A stretch of 64,000 bases of DNA, from positions 551,137,705 to 551,201,704 of the forward strand of contig NC_092872.1 of assembly GCF_028372415.1 (NCBI RefSeq), given 5' to 3'. Below are positions 41,271 through 52,717 of this stretch, piece by piece. Within the stretch, counting starts at the first letter, position 1, and every line of letters starts with the position of its first letter. Below the pieces are notes generated by a model. That model saw nothing but the letters and a program-made list of their open reading frames with translations. It was not told where the DNA came from and did no database searches. This DNA is from Notamacropus eugenii. Lineage: Eukaryota > Chordata > Mammalia > Diprotodontia > Macropodidae. The position numbers and the translations under genes are program-made.

Positions 41271-42820
41271 CACATACCTTGGAGTAATTTTAAGGACTAA
41301 GAGGTTATCTGTGTCACTCTCATTGTACATACTATTACTCACAAGACACCATCCAGTATGTTATTAACCACTTAATATCTCACCAATATGAAATAAGCAG
41401 TGAGTAGCACCTAGATTTTACAAAGGCTTATTTACCATAAAGGTGTAGCAAGGACCAAAATATAAAAATGTCTCCCACAAAAGTCTGGTATACACTCTCC
41501 TAGAAATACACACAAATTTTCGAGGGAAGTGGGTATAAGCTTAGACAACTCCTGTGGAAAAGGTCCTGGTTTGACAGAAGACCTTTCCTGCTTTTGTGCA
41601 GTCTGCATAAAGTTTTCCTGTGGTTCCCTGCTAGGCTCTGGGTGTCAGGGCTTTCTCTTCTGAACTCTTCTCTTTTGTCTCTTCTCAGCTCATAACTAGA
41701 TGCGTTGTTTATTTGTGGTATAGTATAGTCTCTCCAATGACGTAGTCAAAGGTGGAGTGGGAGGTGGTAGAAGGGAGAACGTAACAATCCCTCTGGGCCT
41801 CTCTCCCTTTGTACCTTCCCTTCATTCCTAAGTATAAAGATATGCCTTTTCAAAGTCCTCTCAAAGTTTGACACCCAAAGAAGTTACTTGAATCCTTCTA
41901 TTGGAACATTTTCCTCTTAAATACCTAGGCCCTGAGATATGTTTAATTCTTTCATGTCAACCCATTTCATCCAATGGCTTAAAACATTTCACTCCTTCAC
42001 AACCTGATTAATTAGATTATTTCCATATAGTCTGTACCTTTGATTGATCTGATCAATTGATTCAACAGAGGTGACTGAGAATTGTTCAAACTTATTTTAT
42101 ACCTTTAGTTGATTCAATATAAGAAGTTTATTACCTAGTAAAGATATCAGGGCTTAGAGCATCTCCTTATATCTAAGGACCACAGCTTTTCTGTGAAATG
42201 AAATGCCTTAATTTAATCATCCCATAATCTCTAACAGAGTATTCAATTTTACCTTCTTAAATTTCAAAATAGTCACATACAAATGATTGGAGGAAGCATA
42301 ACATCCTACGGCTCTAGCTATTCATCAGTTCTCAGTGATTTTCTTCCATAGAGTATCTTTAAAACCTGTATATCTTCATACTTACATCTTAAAAGTTTTT
42401 AATAAATAAAAGTTCATTTTAAAATTTCTTTTTAAGTGATCATATGGTTCACACAAAGAATAGGCAATTCCTTACATCCTTTAGAAGGTGATTTAAGCCT
42501 TTATACTTAGGTCATAGTTTATTTTCTGTTCCCAAATCATCACAATCTGTCTGAAAATGTTTCTTTAGATGTGCAGTTTCTTATGAAACTGAAGTTCTTT
42601 TTCTTTTCCTTTTAGCCATCATACTATTAACCTATAAAAATGATAATTCTTTATAACCTTTACCACATGAAATTATTCCTTTTTTCCTCTCATTTTAGTA
42701 CCAAACTGTTCTATACGGAAGGAACAATATTTTACATCAGACTGTAATCCAAATCTCCTGACTCCATGGCTAGGGTACATGCTTATTTGATGTGCTTTAA
42801 ATCCTGGAATTATGAGGAAA
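41271..42820. other. Unassigned sequence
   Basis: About 1.5 kb in which I recognise no repeat, exon or RNA gene. AT-rich throughout, with TGACGTA at about 41745 as an isolated ATF/CREB-like half-motif. An old LTR element cannot be excluded. Confidence 0.4.
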
Positions 42821-42824
42821 TATT

Positions 42825-43005
42825 TTAGAATCAGAATCTCAAAATTGAGAGCCACAGAGGTTATCTATTAGTTCCCTTATTTTATAGATGAACGTATAGA
42901 GAACTAGGAAGTTTAAATTTCTTGCCCACAGTCACATAGGTGGTCAGAATCAGAGGTGAGATTTGAAGCTGATTCCTCTGACCCAGGTCAGTGACCTTGT
43001 GCTGT
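42825..43005 (-). repeat. MIR/Ther-type CORE-SINE
   Basis: Antisense: 'attttatagatgaacgtat', 'cttgcccacagtcacatag', 'gagatttgaagctgattcc'. Confidence 0.65.
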
Positions 43006-43019
43006 CATATTCTGAACCA

Positions 43020-43430
43020 TACTTGAGAATCAGTTCTGTAGCTTCCACAGCAAATGGTTATCTAGGAAGACCTCCAGGAAAGAGTAACTCATGGATTCCT
43101 CAGACAGCATATTCTACTTTTAGAAAGCTCTGATTGTCAGTAAGTTTTTCGTTATATTAGACTGAAATCTTAATTTTTGGCAGCTTTCACTCATTGTGGC
43201 TAGTCATCTTCTTTAAGGCCAATTAGAGGAAATTTTATCTCCCTTCAATATGAAAACATCTGATATATTTGGAGGTAGATATCACGTACCCTCTAAGTGT
43301 TCTCTAGGCTAAACATTCCTAGTTCCTTCATTTGCTCTTTGGAGAGCATATTCTTTCCCTCCTGGTCATGTTTTGCTTTGCTAATAGTTTTCCAAACCCT
43401 ATTTTGATGTTACAGTTTCTTTTTACATTT
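43020..43430 (-). repeat. CR1-type LINE fragment
   Basis: Diverged antisense CR1: 'tctaggctaaacattccta', 'gttccttcatttgctcttt', and a 'gatatcacgtaccctctaa' block corresponding to 'tatcatgtcccccct' in better copies. Confidence 0.5.
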
Positions 43431-43649
43431 AAAAAAAATTAATTTGTTTTCAGTTTTCTACAATCATTTCCAACAGCTTCTTTACAGAAATATACAATGT
43501 ATGAATCACCTACCAAACCTTTCATTAGGGACTTTAATTTTTTTCTCTGTTTTAACGACAGAAACCACTTACACTTGGTTTACTTTGTAATCCTTTGCCC
43601 TTATCTGCCCCAGAGAATTCCTATGCTTGAACTTTTACACTAACCTTCT

Positions 43650-44310
43650 GGTTTGTCTCACTTCCTCAAGTCTTTCCCTACTCCAATTTATCTTCGACTC
43701 TGCTGCCAAACTAATTTTCCAAAAGCACAGGTGGGACCATGTCACTACCTGCTCAAATAACCTACAGTGGCTCTATTACCTCCAGGATTGCATATAAAAG
43801 GCATTTAACACCTTTTACAGCCTCATCTCTTTCTACCTTTCCAGTCTTCTTATATCTTGTTCCCTTCCATGTGCACTGGCCTCCTGGCTGCTCATCACAC
43901 ATGAAAACTCCATCTTGTGCCTTTGGAGTGGCTGTCCTCCACCCCCAGAATGCTCTTCTTTCTTGGCCCTACTTCCTGGCTTCCTTCAAGACTTAAATTT
44001 CACATATAAGAAGGCTTTCTTGGTCTCTGTCCTCCCCTCTCCTCCCACTGGTGTCTTTCCTTCTCAGATGACTTTCTATTTAAACTGTATACACCACACA
44101 TGCATGTATATACATGTGAACATGTGTATGCATATGCAGACATGTGTGTATATGTGTGTGTAGTTATTTGCATGTTTTTTCTCCTATTAGAATTCAAGCT
44201 CCCTGAATGCAGGGGCTCTATTTTTGTCTTTTACCTGTGCTTAGCATAGTTCCTGGCACATAGCAAACACAATAAATACTTCTTGACTAACTGACTATAA
44301 ATGACACCCT
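43650..44310 (+). repeat. L2-type LINE 3' end with internal microsatellite
   Basis: Sense L2: 'cttcctcaagtctttccct', 'ggaccatgtcactacctgc', 'tttctacctttccagtctt', 'acttcctggcttccttcaa', then a TATG/CATG tract at about 44095-44165, then 'gaattcaagctccctgaat', 'gcacatagcaaacacaata' and a 'gactaactgacta' end. Confidence 0.75.
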
Positions 44311-44819
44311 TAAGTAGCCAACATCTAACCTCCTCCTTCTGGGTGAAAGGGAGAGGTGACAGCAGAGGCTGCCTACATCTTTAACAGGAATTTCCCAGGT
44401 TGTCCCATCATCCTTTTAGAGCTGGGGACAATCATGGTACTCTTTGACAAGGCTCCTCGGTTTTTTTTTTTAACGAGTAGCTCTGTGTAAATTGAGGGGA
44501 AGGGTGGTTTAGAACTCTATGGGGGCTGTCCCCTGGGCTATTGGTTCTTTACCGATTGGCACTCATACTAAGAAAACTGATTAGTATATGTGCCCCACCC
44601 AGGATTATTTCTGGGGCACTCTTTGTGCAAAGTTATTTACCACAGTTTTGCCTTTCACTCAAACTCATCTGAACTCCTGAGTTATTTTACCTCCTGTAGT
44701 CTGTCATTTGTAACTGGTTCCAGCCCCTTTAAGAAATAGCTGCTCTCTGGAATTCATCAGTATTTTGTTTTCTGACCAAGAAGGGGCACAAATACCTTAT
44801 CACTTCATGGACTTATGAT
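44311..44819. other. Unassigned sequence
   Basis: No repeat or gene recognised. Confidence 0.4.
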
Positions 44820-45300
44820 GATTGGATTTTAGATCTGAAGGGGCCCATAGAGTCCATCTATTCCAACACACTCCTTCAGTAGATGAGGAAACTGCTGGTT
44901 ATTTAGAGCGTTCAAAAGAAATTGACTTCTCTGCTAGGAGTCTTTTCTATCAGGCCTCAGGTTGACAGTATCAGGATATCTTTCGAAGAGGAAGAGGAAG
45001 GAGGTAGAGGTAGGGGAGGTGTGTGGGTGTGTGGGTAGGTGAAGGTCCCATTCCAAGTTCTACTGTGTTCAGAATTTACTGTAAGCCAAGAGCTTTATGA
45101 GGTATCCTTCCTTCTTCTTACCCACCAGAGGAATATTTCCCTTTTTCTACTAACCTAAGTAAGCACAGATCTTTTTGAAAGCAACTCCATTGACCAGTCT
45201 TCACAAGCAAGGCAATGAAGATAAGGAGCATAGCCTCAGGAACCATCTAGTTCATTTTACAGAAGACACAGGTCCAGGGAAGTTAGTGATAAGATCGAAT
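44820..45300 (-). repeat. MIR fragments in diverged sequence
   Basis: Antisense MIR tails at about 44820-44915 ('tcagtagatgaggaaactg') and 45190-45290 ('cattttacagaagacacag'). Between them is a GAGGAAG/GGTAGGTG purine-rich run. Confidence 0.5.
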
Positions 45301-45409
45301 AGGTCTTAAGCATCAGTGAAATATGCACAATTTTTTCTGAATACAAATGATCTCTCCCTTCTGGGAACCCCTTTAAAGCTTTGTTGGCACATTCTTTTGT
45401 GGAACTTGG

Positions 45410-45600
45410 ATCATTTTACCTCCAAGTCTCGCCTCTGATGTTTGTTGGCTGGACATTTTTGGGTAAATCACTTCACCTTCCTGAAACTCAGTTTTTTCAT
45501 TTGTAAAATGGGGAAAACCTTACATTCATTAGTTAATAGAATTATTGTGAGATAAGTGCTTAATAAGCCTTCTGGTGTTATATAGATATATTATTATCAT
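45410..45600 (+). repeat. MIR
   Basis: 'tcattttacctccaagtct', 'tttcatttgtaaaatgggg', 'attattgtgagataagtgc' and an ATT-repeat end. Confidence 0.65.
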
Positions 45601-45624
45601 TATCAATATGTTTACTTGTCTTAT

Positions 45625-46025
45625 CTTTCCTGCTAAATTGTATGCTCCTTATATTCAAGGACTGCTGTGTTTCCAAAGTACCTAGTAGAGCATTTTGTAC
45701 GGAGAACCATAGAGCTTTAGAGCTATAGAGATTAAATTCATTTCAACAAGTCTTTATTGAGAACCTGTACTATGTAAGGAGGTAGTTGGATAGTGAGCCA
45801 GGAAGATACAGATTTGAGTTCCACTTCTGACATACTGGCTGAGTGACTTGGGGCAAGCTACTTAATTTCTCAGTGTTCTAGACAACTCTCTAACAGTGTA
45901 AATTTCAAAAGAAGGGGATTTTCTCATCTAAGAGTACCATGTACCAAAGAAATAGTAGGCCTAGGTCCTTTTGTGGTTGCAGAGTTGTTTCAGTTATGTC
46001 CAACTCTTCGTGATCCCACTTAGGT
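45625..46025. repeat. L2 ends in opposed orientation, then SINE pieces
   Basis: Plus L2 terminus at 45625-45705, minus L2 terminus at 45730-45780 ('caacaagtctttattgaga'). A plus SINE of the CORE type follows at 45785-45960 ('gtgagccaggaagatacag', 'ctgagtgacttggggcaag'), then a minus tail scrap of the BovB-tailed SINE at 45975-46022 ('gtttcagttatgtccaact'). Confidence 0.6.
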
Positions 46026-46034
46026 AGGGGGTCC

Positions 46035-47430
46035 TGGATCCTCAGCCAGATTACACCCTCTAACTGTAGGTTTCCTTCAGGGTTCTATCCTGGGCCCTCT
46101 TCTCTTCTTCCTCTACAGTATTTTACTTGGTGAGCTCATCAGTTGTCATGAATTTAGTTACCATTTCTACACTGATGATTCTTAAATCTACCTTTTCTAT
46201 ACCATCTTCTGGGCTGATCTCAAATCTTATATCTCCAGCTGCCTATCAAACATGTCAATCTAAACGTTCAGTGGAGACCTTAAATTCACCATGCCTAAAA
46301 CAGATCTCATTATCCCCTCCCCTCCCCAAAATCTATCCCATTCCCTATTACTGTAGAGGGTAAGGTCATCATCCCAGTCCCTCAGGCTCACAACTTAGGA
46401 ATCATTCTAGACACCTCACTATCTTTCACCACATATATCCGAACTGTTGTCAAGACCTTTGCAACATTTATGGTAGTATGTTCTCCCTTCTCTCCTCTGA
46501 CATTGCCACCACTCTAGTGCAGACTCCCATCACCTCATGCCTGGACTATTGAAATATTCCACTGATAGATTTGCCTGCCTCAAGTTTCTCCACACTCCAG
46601 TTCATCATCCATTCAACCACCTAAGCAATTTTTCCTAATGGGCACATTGGACTATGTCACTCCAGTACTCACAAAACTTCTGGGGCTCCCTATTGCTTCC
46701 AGGAGTAAAAACAAAATGCTTTGTTTGCCATTCAAACCCCTTCAAAATCTATCCCTCTCCAGTCTTTCCAGTCTTCTAATACTTTATTCCTCACAAAGAA
46801 CCCTTTGATGCAGTGACAATGGCCTCCTGGCTATTCCACTTAAAAATCTTTTTATCTCTCAGCTCTGCACTTGGTGTCTGGCTTTCCTTCAGGCTAGAAA
46901 TGATCTCCTTCAATTCTGCCTACTGACTTCTCTGACTTCCTTTAAGTTCCCACTAAAATCTTATCTTTTACAGGAAGCCTTTCCCAACCCTTCTCAATTT
47001 TAGTGTCTTCTCTCTGTTAATTTTTTCCTATTTATCTAGCATATAACTGCTAGGTAGTGCAGGGGATAGAGTTCTAGGGTTTAACTGTGTGATCCTAGCC
47101 AAGTCACTTAACTCTATTTGCCTCAGTTTCTTCATCTGTAAAATGATCTGGAGAAGGAAATGACAAACCATTCCAGTATTTGTCAAGAACCCTTCCCCCA
47201 CAAAAAAGGGGGGTTATGAAGAATCAGATATGACTGAAAATGACTGAACAAAATAGCTTACTTTTTACATATTGATTTCATGTTGTCTCTCATTAGATTG
47301 TGAGCTCCTTGAGAATAAGGACTGTTTTTTTGTTTTGTTTTGTTTTTTGTCTCTTTTTTTGTATTCCCGGTGTTTAAATATAGTTTCTTGTACAAAGTAG
47401 GTACTTAATGAATTTTGATTGAGCTCTGCA
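46035..47430 (+). repeat. L2-type LINE with reverse-transcriptase remnant
   Basis: Sense L2 from the reverse-transcriptase core to the 3' end. GSILGPLLFFLYS is readable just before LGELI. The catalytic box reads YTDDS at 46168-46182, where CR1/L2 proteins usually have YADD. Then come LDYCN-type text, 'ccagtctttccagtcttct', 'ttcccactaaaatcttatc' and the 3' UTR ('tagattgtgagctccttga'). A SINE is inserted at 47047-47255. Stops and frameshifts make it inactive. Confidence 0.8.
47047..47255 (+). repeat. tRNA-headed SINE, BovB/RTE-like tail, internally deleted
   Basis: The head 'gctaggtagtgcaggggat' is followed by a shortened middle with no B box, then 'cagtttcttcatctgtaaa', 'gacaaaccattccagtatt', and the tail 'gaatcagatatgactgaaa'. 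It sits in the L2 3' UTR. Confidence 0.8.
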
Positions 47431-47434
47431 AACT

Positions 47435-48850
47435 TTGACACTATCAATTATCCCCTTCTTGATCTTCTGTTTTCTAGATTTCCATAGCACTATTCTCCTG
47501 GTTCTCCTTCTCCTTATCTGACTGCTCCTTCTCAGTGTCTTTTACTGGATATTCATCTAGGTCATGCAACTAATGGTGAATTTCCCCAAGGTTTTGTTCT
47601 GTGCCTTCTTCTCTTCTCCTTCTATATTTCTCTTGGTGATCTCATCATCTCTCATGGTTTCAACTATTTCTATGCTGATGGATGACTCCCACGTTTACTT
47701 TGTCCAGTCTTAACCTTTCTCATGACATCCAGTTTCACAACTCCACTGGTTTATTAGACCTCTTGAATTAGATATTCCATAGATATCTTAAATTTAACAT
47801 ATCCAAAACTGAACTCACTGTCTACCCTGTCCCCACTCCCCCAATCTTTCCCCTTCAGTAACTTTCCTGTTACTCTTGAGGGTACCACCATTGTCTCAGT
47901 TATCCAGACCCATATCCTAGGTATCATCATTGACGGTGCAGTTTCTTTTACCCCTATATATTGGGTCACTTGTCAACCGATCTTTCGCAACGTCTCTCAT
48001 ATGCCCTCTTTTCTCCTCTCTCACTGCTACCACCTAGTGCAAGAGCTCATTGCCTCACATTTAGACTATTGCAATGGTCTTCTGGTTGGTTTCTCTGCTT
48101 CAAGTCTCTCCCTACTTCAAATCATCCTTCACTCAGCTGTCAAGTCATCTTCCTAATGCACCTTTGACTATATTACCATGCTCTTCCCCTCCCTACCCCT
48201 CATTAGTAAATCCAGTCTTTATTTCTCCCAGGATTAAATATAAAATCCTCTATTTGGATGTCAAAGCCCTTCATAACCTGGCCCCTTCTGACCTTTACAG
48301 TTTTCTCATGTCTTACTTCCTTGTACTCTATGATCTAACAACACTGGCTGCCTTCTTGTTCTTTGTAGGTGATGCTTCATCTCTTGATTTCTTTTTCACT
48401 GGCTGTTCCCCATCCATGTAATGCTCTCATTGCTGCCTCCTTGGTTTCCTTCAAATTTCAGCTAAAGTCCCACCCTCTTCAAGAAACCTTTTTATTCCTC
48501 CTTAATCTTGTTGTTCAGTTGTTTCAGTCATGTCCAATTCTTTTTGACCCCATTTGGAGTTTTCTTGGCAAAGTACTGGAGTGGTTTGCCATTTCCTTCT
48601 CTAGCTTATGTTACAGATAAGGAAACTGAGGCAAACAGGGTCTGACTTGTCCAGGGTCACACAGGTAGTGTCTGAGGCTGGATTTGAACTCATGAAGATG
48701 AATCTTCTTGACTCCAGGTATGGCACTATCTGCTATCTTGTTCACATGTTGTTTCCTCTATTAAACTACAAGTTCCTTTGCCTTTTTGTACCCCCTAATA
48801 TTTAGGATAGTGTCTGGCACATAGTAGACACTTAATAAATGTTAGTTGAC
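47435..48850 (+). repeat. Second L2-type LINE, split by a SINE
   Basis: Again from the reverse-transcriptase core: the box YAD (47671-47679) is followed by a frame disruption. 'cctcacatttagactattg' (LDYCN), 'tttctcccaggattaaata', 'gtcaaagcccttcataacc', 'aggatagtgtctggcacat' and the end 'gttgactgactcattga' follow. A minus-strand SINE lies at 48507-48743. Confidence 0.8.
48507..48743 (-). repeat. tRNA-headed SINE with BovB/RTE-like tail
   Basis: Antisense: 'gttgttcagttgtttcagt', 'catttggagttttcttggc', 'ggagtggtttgccatttcc', 'gataaggaaactgaggcaa', 'ggatttgaactcatgaaga'. The tRNA head at the right end is diverged. Confidence 0.85.
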
Positions 48851-48959
48851 TGACTCATTGACATTTTATAGTCAAAGAAACAGAGGTTCAGAGACAGGAA
48901 GCCCATTTGCTCAAGGGATTTGCATATCCAGTCATTGGCAAGCATCCTGCAACATATGT

Positions 48960-49520
48960 ATTCTTGTGTTCATGGCTCCCCTTTACTTATAGGATATGAT
49001 ACAAATTCCTGTCATTGGCATTTAAAGCTCCAATTTACCTTCCTAGCCTTATGATACATCATTCCAATTTACACACTCTCTGCTCCAGTCAACCAACAAT
49101 ATTATTCTCTGAACTAGCCCTGATGTTTTTTTATCTCCCTCTGAACATTCATATAGGTCACTTCACCCTCAAATCCATGCCTGGAATACATTTCTTCTTA
49201 TTGTCTGCCTGTCAAAATTTTCTTTCCCTTCAAAGATGAATTCAGATGCCATCTCCTCCATGAAGTTTTTCTACTCTCCTTAGCTGGAAGAGTTCCTTCC
49301 CTCCAATTTTCCTACAGTACTTTACCTGGGTGTCTCCTATGCCTTTATTACTTGCCCCTGCATTATACATATTCATATACATGTTATATCTCTCGCAGAC
49401 CTTCCCAGTAGAATATAACCTACTGAGGGCAAAGACTGTGGCATTTTTCATAATTGTATCCCATTGCTTAACACAATCCCTTGCAGAGGCTGACTGCTTA
49501 ATAAAGGGGTGTTGAAGTCT
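48960..49520 (+). repeat. Third L2-type LINE 3' portion
   Basis: 'tggcatttaaagctccaat', 'tttaccttcctagccttat', 'gatgaattcagatgccatc', 'cttatgcctttattacttgc'-type sequence and the end 'aacacaatcccttgcagag', 'gcttaataaaggggtgt'. The 125-codon minus-strand frame at 49242-49619 is its antisense. Confidence 0.7.
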
Positions 49521-50429
49521 TCTGACTTCCTCTCTGGCGCTTTCCACCACTACCACTAGTTTGTTAATAGACCTCTGTCCAAAAGCATCCTCTAAATTGT
49601 CTGATGTGTTGGCCATCATCCTTGTAATCCAAACTTTTGCTTAAAGAGGGGGACCAGCCACTCTTCCTCAAATGGGTCCTTGGGGGATCCCACAGTATCT
49701 TCTGTGGATTACAAAGAACACTGGTTTACACAACCATGTTGCATTGTTAACTATTTTGAAATATCCTCTAAAAGGTATCAGTAAAGAAAGGCTTGAGAAA
49801 AGGGAGAAATGTGGAGGAAGTAAGTGTTCATAAGGTGTTAGGTCAGCAGGAAGTGAGAAGCTGTTTCTAGCACAGAGGATGTGGCTTAAGGCAAGGTATG
49901 AGAAATGAAAGTGAAGAAGGAAGTAGGAGTGGAATCTTGTGGAGCCTTGAAGACAAGGAAGTGGCTTTGTTGACAAAGGTGGGAGGGGAGAGAAGCACTG
50001 AGCTAAATGATTGGGTTAGGGGTAGAAGACCAGTCTCTTCCTCATTCTACTACTCCTTTTTTTTTAACTTCCTTACAGTGGCCTGTGACATTACATGTTT
50101 GGAGAGTGGGTATCTGGTGACACTCAGACATTTAGTAACTTGGTTTGGTTGGTATTTAACGCAGAATACCCTTTCCTGACCAGTTAAACTTCTTAATAAA
50201 TGACAAGATGCTTGATTAAAAGAGATTTCCTTTATTGTTTTAAGGCATCTGTTGCATGCTTTACCACTTACACAGGCCCTGTAATGTTCATCTACATATT
50301 AGAGACAACAACTCATGTCTTCCATAACCTAAGAGATTCTTTTTATTCAAAAGAGAAAGGCATTAAATAACGGGGAAAAGAAGCAAGAAATATTAGGAAA
50401 GAAAAGAATCCTACCTAGACTGATATAGA
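49521..50429. other. Unassigned sequence
   Basis: No gene or clear repeat recognised. Confidence 0.4.
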
Positions 50430-50755
50430 CAATGAAGTGAGAGGCACTGTAGCTCTGGGGAAAGTTCATTGGCCCAGAAATCAGAAATGGTTTTGAGTCA
50501 TAATGTAGCCTCTTACTAGCTGAGTGAACTTAAGTCCTAACTCTGCACTTGCAATACTAACTGTAGGGCTTAGATGAGTCTCTAAACCTGGGGGAGTAGA
50601 AAAATCATTGGTTTGGTGTCAGATGATCAGAGTGTAAACTATCTCAGCTCTGTCACTTACTACCTGTGTGACCTTGGATAAATCACTTAACCACTATCCA
50701 CTTCATTTTTCTCCCTTGTAAAAGAAAGAGCTTGGACTAGATAATTTCTAGGGTA
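50430..50755 (+). repeat. Two MIR-type copies
   Basis: About 50440-50580 ('cccagaaatcagaaatggt', 'cttactagctgagtgaact') and 50600-50755 ('gtcacttactacctgtgtg', 'accttggataaatcactta', 'gagcttggactagataatt'). Confidence 0.65.
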
Positions 50756-50764
50756 AATCAATAG

Positions 50765-51055
50765 ACAAGCATTTATTAAGTGTCTTCTCCTTCTCCCTAC
50801 TACCTGGCCATACTGAAGAAAACTCCTTGAGGCTATGCTCTCTTGATTGGGGAAAGACTCCATACCCAGGACCACCAGATTCCTCCTCCCTATCTGCTAC
50901 CTTGCCTGGCTAAGAACCATTTTCTTTTCTCCCCTCATTTTTCCCATTAGGTTGTAAACTCATTGAGAACAGGAACTGGCTCTTTCGCTTGTACTTGTAA
51001 CCGTAGTGCTTAGCTAGCATAGTGCCTAAAACATAATAAGCACTTAATAAGTTTT
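50765..51055. repeat. L2 ends (minus scrap, then plus 3' UTR)
   Basis: Minus terminus at 50758-50795 ('agacaagcatttattaagt'). Plus 3' UTR at 50930-51055: 'tgtaaactcattgagaaca', 'gtgcttagctagcatagtg', 'taataagcacttaataagt'. Confidence 0.65.
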
Positions 51056-51340
51056 TCTTCTTTCTTTCATTTTCTTTCCTTCTTTTGTTTTCTTTCCTTC
51101 TTTCGTTTTCTTTCCTTCCTTCCTTCCTTCCTTCCTTCCTTCCTTCCTTCCTTCCTTCCTTCCTTCCTTCCTTCCTTCCTTCCTTCCTCCTTCCTTCCTT
51201 CCTTCCTTCCTTCCTTCCTTCCTTCCTTCCTTCCTTCCTTCCTTCCTTCCTCCTTCCTTCCTTCCTTCCTTCCTTCCTTCCTTCCTTCCTTCCTTCCTTC
51301 CTTCCTTCCTTCCTTCCTTCCTTCCTTCCTTCCTTCTTCC
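51056..51340 (+). repeat. (TTCC)n microsatellite, about 230 bp pure
   Basis: Pure TTCC from about 51111 to 51336 with two CTTCCTCC interruptions (about 51188 and 51250). A TTTC-rich lead-in at 51056-51110 contains two near-identical 22-bp steps. The minus strand is (GGAA)n. The long open frames on both strands (Phe-Leu-Pro-Ser and Lys-Glu-Gly-Arg repeats) are not genes. Confidence 0.95.
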
Positions 51341-51730
51341 TATTTTATCTGGCACTTTACTAGGCACTGAGAGTACAAAGAATGAATAAAATGGTCTCTT
51401 CCTCCAGGAGCTTACACTCTGATGAGGGAGAAAGTACATACATATAAATGCATATAAGAATATGTATAATGTGAATAAGAGATTGTTTTGAAAGAAAGGA
51501 CACTAGCACCTGGCTGCAATGGTGAAGGACATTCATGCTTCATGTTGCTGATGATGTTTGAGCTGAGTCTTGAAAGAAACCAGGAATTCCCAGAAGTGAA
51601 AGTGGTTCTTCCTGGCTCTAACTCTAACATAAAATGAATGAAAAAATTTATTATTTATTAAGTTAAATTAAATAATTTATTAAATTCTTACCATATATGT
51701 GCAAAGCAATGTGCTAAGTATTGGCAATAT
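51341..51730 (-). repeat. L2-type LINE 3' portion
   Basis: Antisense: 'ggcactttactaggcactg', 'cctccaggagcttacactc', 'gagctgagtcttgaaagaa', then another terminus piece at 51640-51730 ('tgtgcaaagcaatgtgcta'). Confidence 0.7.
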
Positions 51731-51734
51731 GGAT

Positions 51735-52110
51735 ACAAATTCCACAAGGTTGTTGTGGGATAATGGATATCAAGAGCTTTGTAGCCATAAAGCCTGAGAT
51801 AAATGTCAGCTATCATAGTTAATAAAGCTGCAGAAGAAAACCAGTGTTATATATTTGTTTTACTTTATAAAGTGCTGAACCAAGATAGATTTTTCTGCTT
51901 GCTTGTAATGTACTAAGGAAAATGAATAGGGTAATATCTTTAGAGTCAAGTCGGTCGGTGTAGGCTTAAATCCTGCCTCACTTACCAACTTTGTGATCCT
52001 GGGTGAGTCTTGTTGCCTCTCTTGACTCTTTTCTTTTACAAAATGAGGGGACTGGACTTCATGGTCCCCAAGGTCCCTTCCAGCTCTAAGTCTCGGATTC
52101 TTTCCATCAC
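51735..52110 (+). repeat. MIR pieces
   Basis: MIR end at 51735-51825 ('aaggttgttgtgggataat', 'aaatgtcagctatcatagt') and a fuller copy at 51935-52110 ('ctttgtgatcctgggtgag', 'ggggactggacttcatggt', 'cccaaggtcccttccagct'). Confidence 0.7.
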
Positions 52111-52439
52111 AATGCACTTGTGTCCTTGTACAAATATCTTCATCACTCTTCCAGAAAAGTCAGGGAAGAAAACAATTCAAACACTCTATTTAAAAGTCCA
52201 ATACCCCTCAAAATCTTTTCCTATTTTGTTTCTGAGGTTAACATTTTCTGCTGATGTCAGTCATACCACATCATGAATGTGTAATAAAGAACTTCATGTT
52301 ATAAAAATAAATTTCCACCACTAATTAATATGATTTGGGGTATTTTTATGGGAATGTTTTTGCAGGATTTGGATCTTACTGGTACAATTTCTCCGTGCAT
52401 ATTTGACACGTAATAGTACTTTAATGCTTCATTAGTTCC
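52111..52439. other. Repeat-poor AT-rich island
   Basis: No repeat recognised. TAATTA at 52322-52327 lies in a TTAATATGATTT context. It is a candidate conserved non-coding segment only by appearance. Confidence 0.3.
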
Positions 52440-52560
52440 ATGATCTCTTTCAATCAATAAAAATTAAGTGGTTACTTAGTGCCAAGCATGTTAGATGCTG
52501 GGGAATAAAAAAAAAAAATAAAGCATGGCCAACACATCTTCCCTAGGCTATCAACTCAAG
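52440..52560 (-). repeat. L2-type LINE 3' end
   Basis: 'aattaagtggttacttagt', 'gccaagcatgttagatgct', followed by an A12 run at about 52508. Confidence 0.6.
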
Positions 52561-52717
52561 TCACAAAAAGCCTACTGGTTCTTACAGTATTTGAGGCATA
52601 CTAGTTTAGGACTCAGGCTGTCTCTTTGTTATCCCTTACTCTGGATATGTGTTTGAACAATCTCTTCCACTAATCATACACAGCCTTGTGGCATAGTAGA
52701 GTTCAAATTTCAATAGA

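Noticed and set aside
41271..42820. Possible LTR of an endogenous retrovirus
   Set aside because: No TG...CA-bounded direct repeats, primer-binding site or coding remnant seen. It is left unassigned.
46127..48421. Plus-strand frames that could be a host reverse-transcriptase-like gene
   Set aside because: They carry L2/CR1 reverse-transcriptase motifs but with stops and a split YAD box, typical of dead LINE copies.
49242..49619. 125-codon minus-strand frame
   Set aside because: Antisense of an L2 3' end (48960-49520) for most of its length.
51044..51439. Long Lys-Glu-Gly-Arg repeat protein on the minus strand and Phe-Leu-Pro-Ser repeat on the plus strand
   Set aside because: Both are translations of the (TTCC)n microsatellite. 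The same occurs at 59340-59561.
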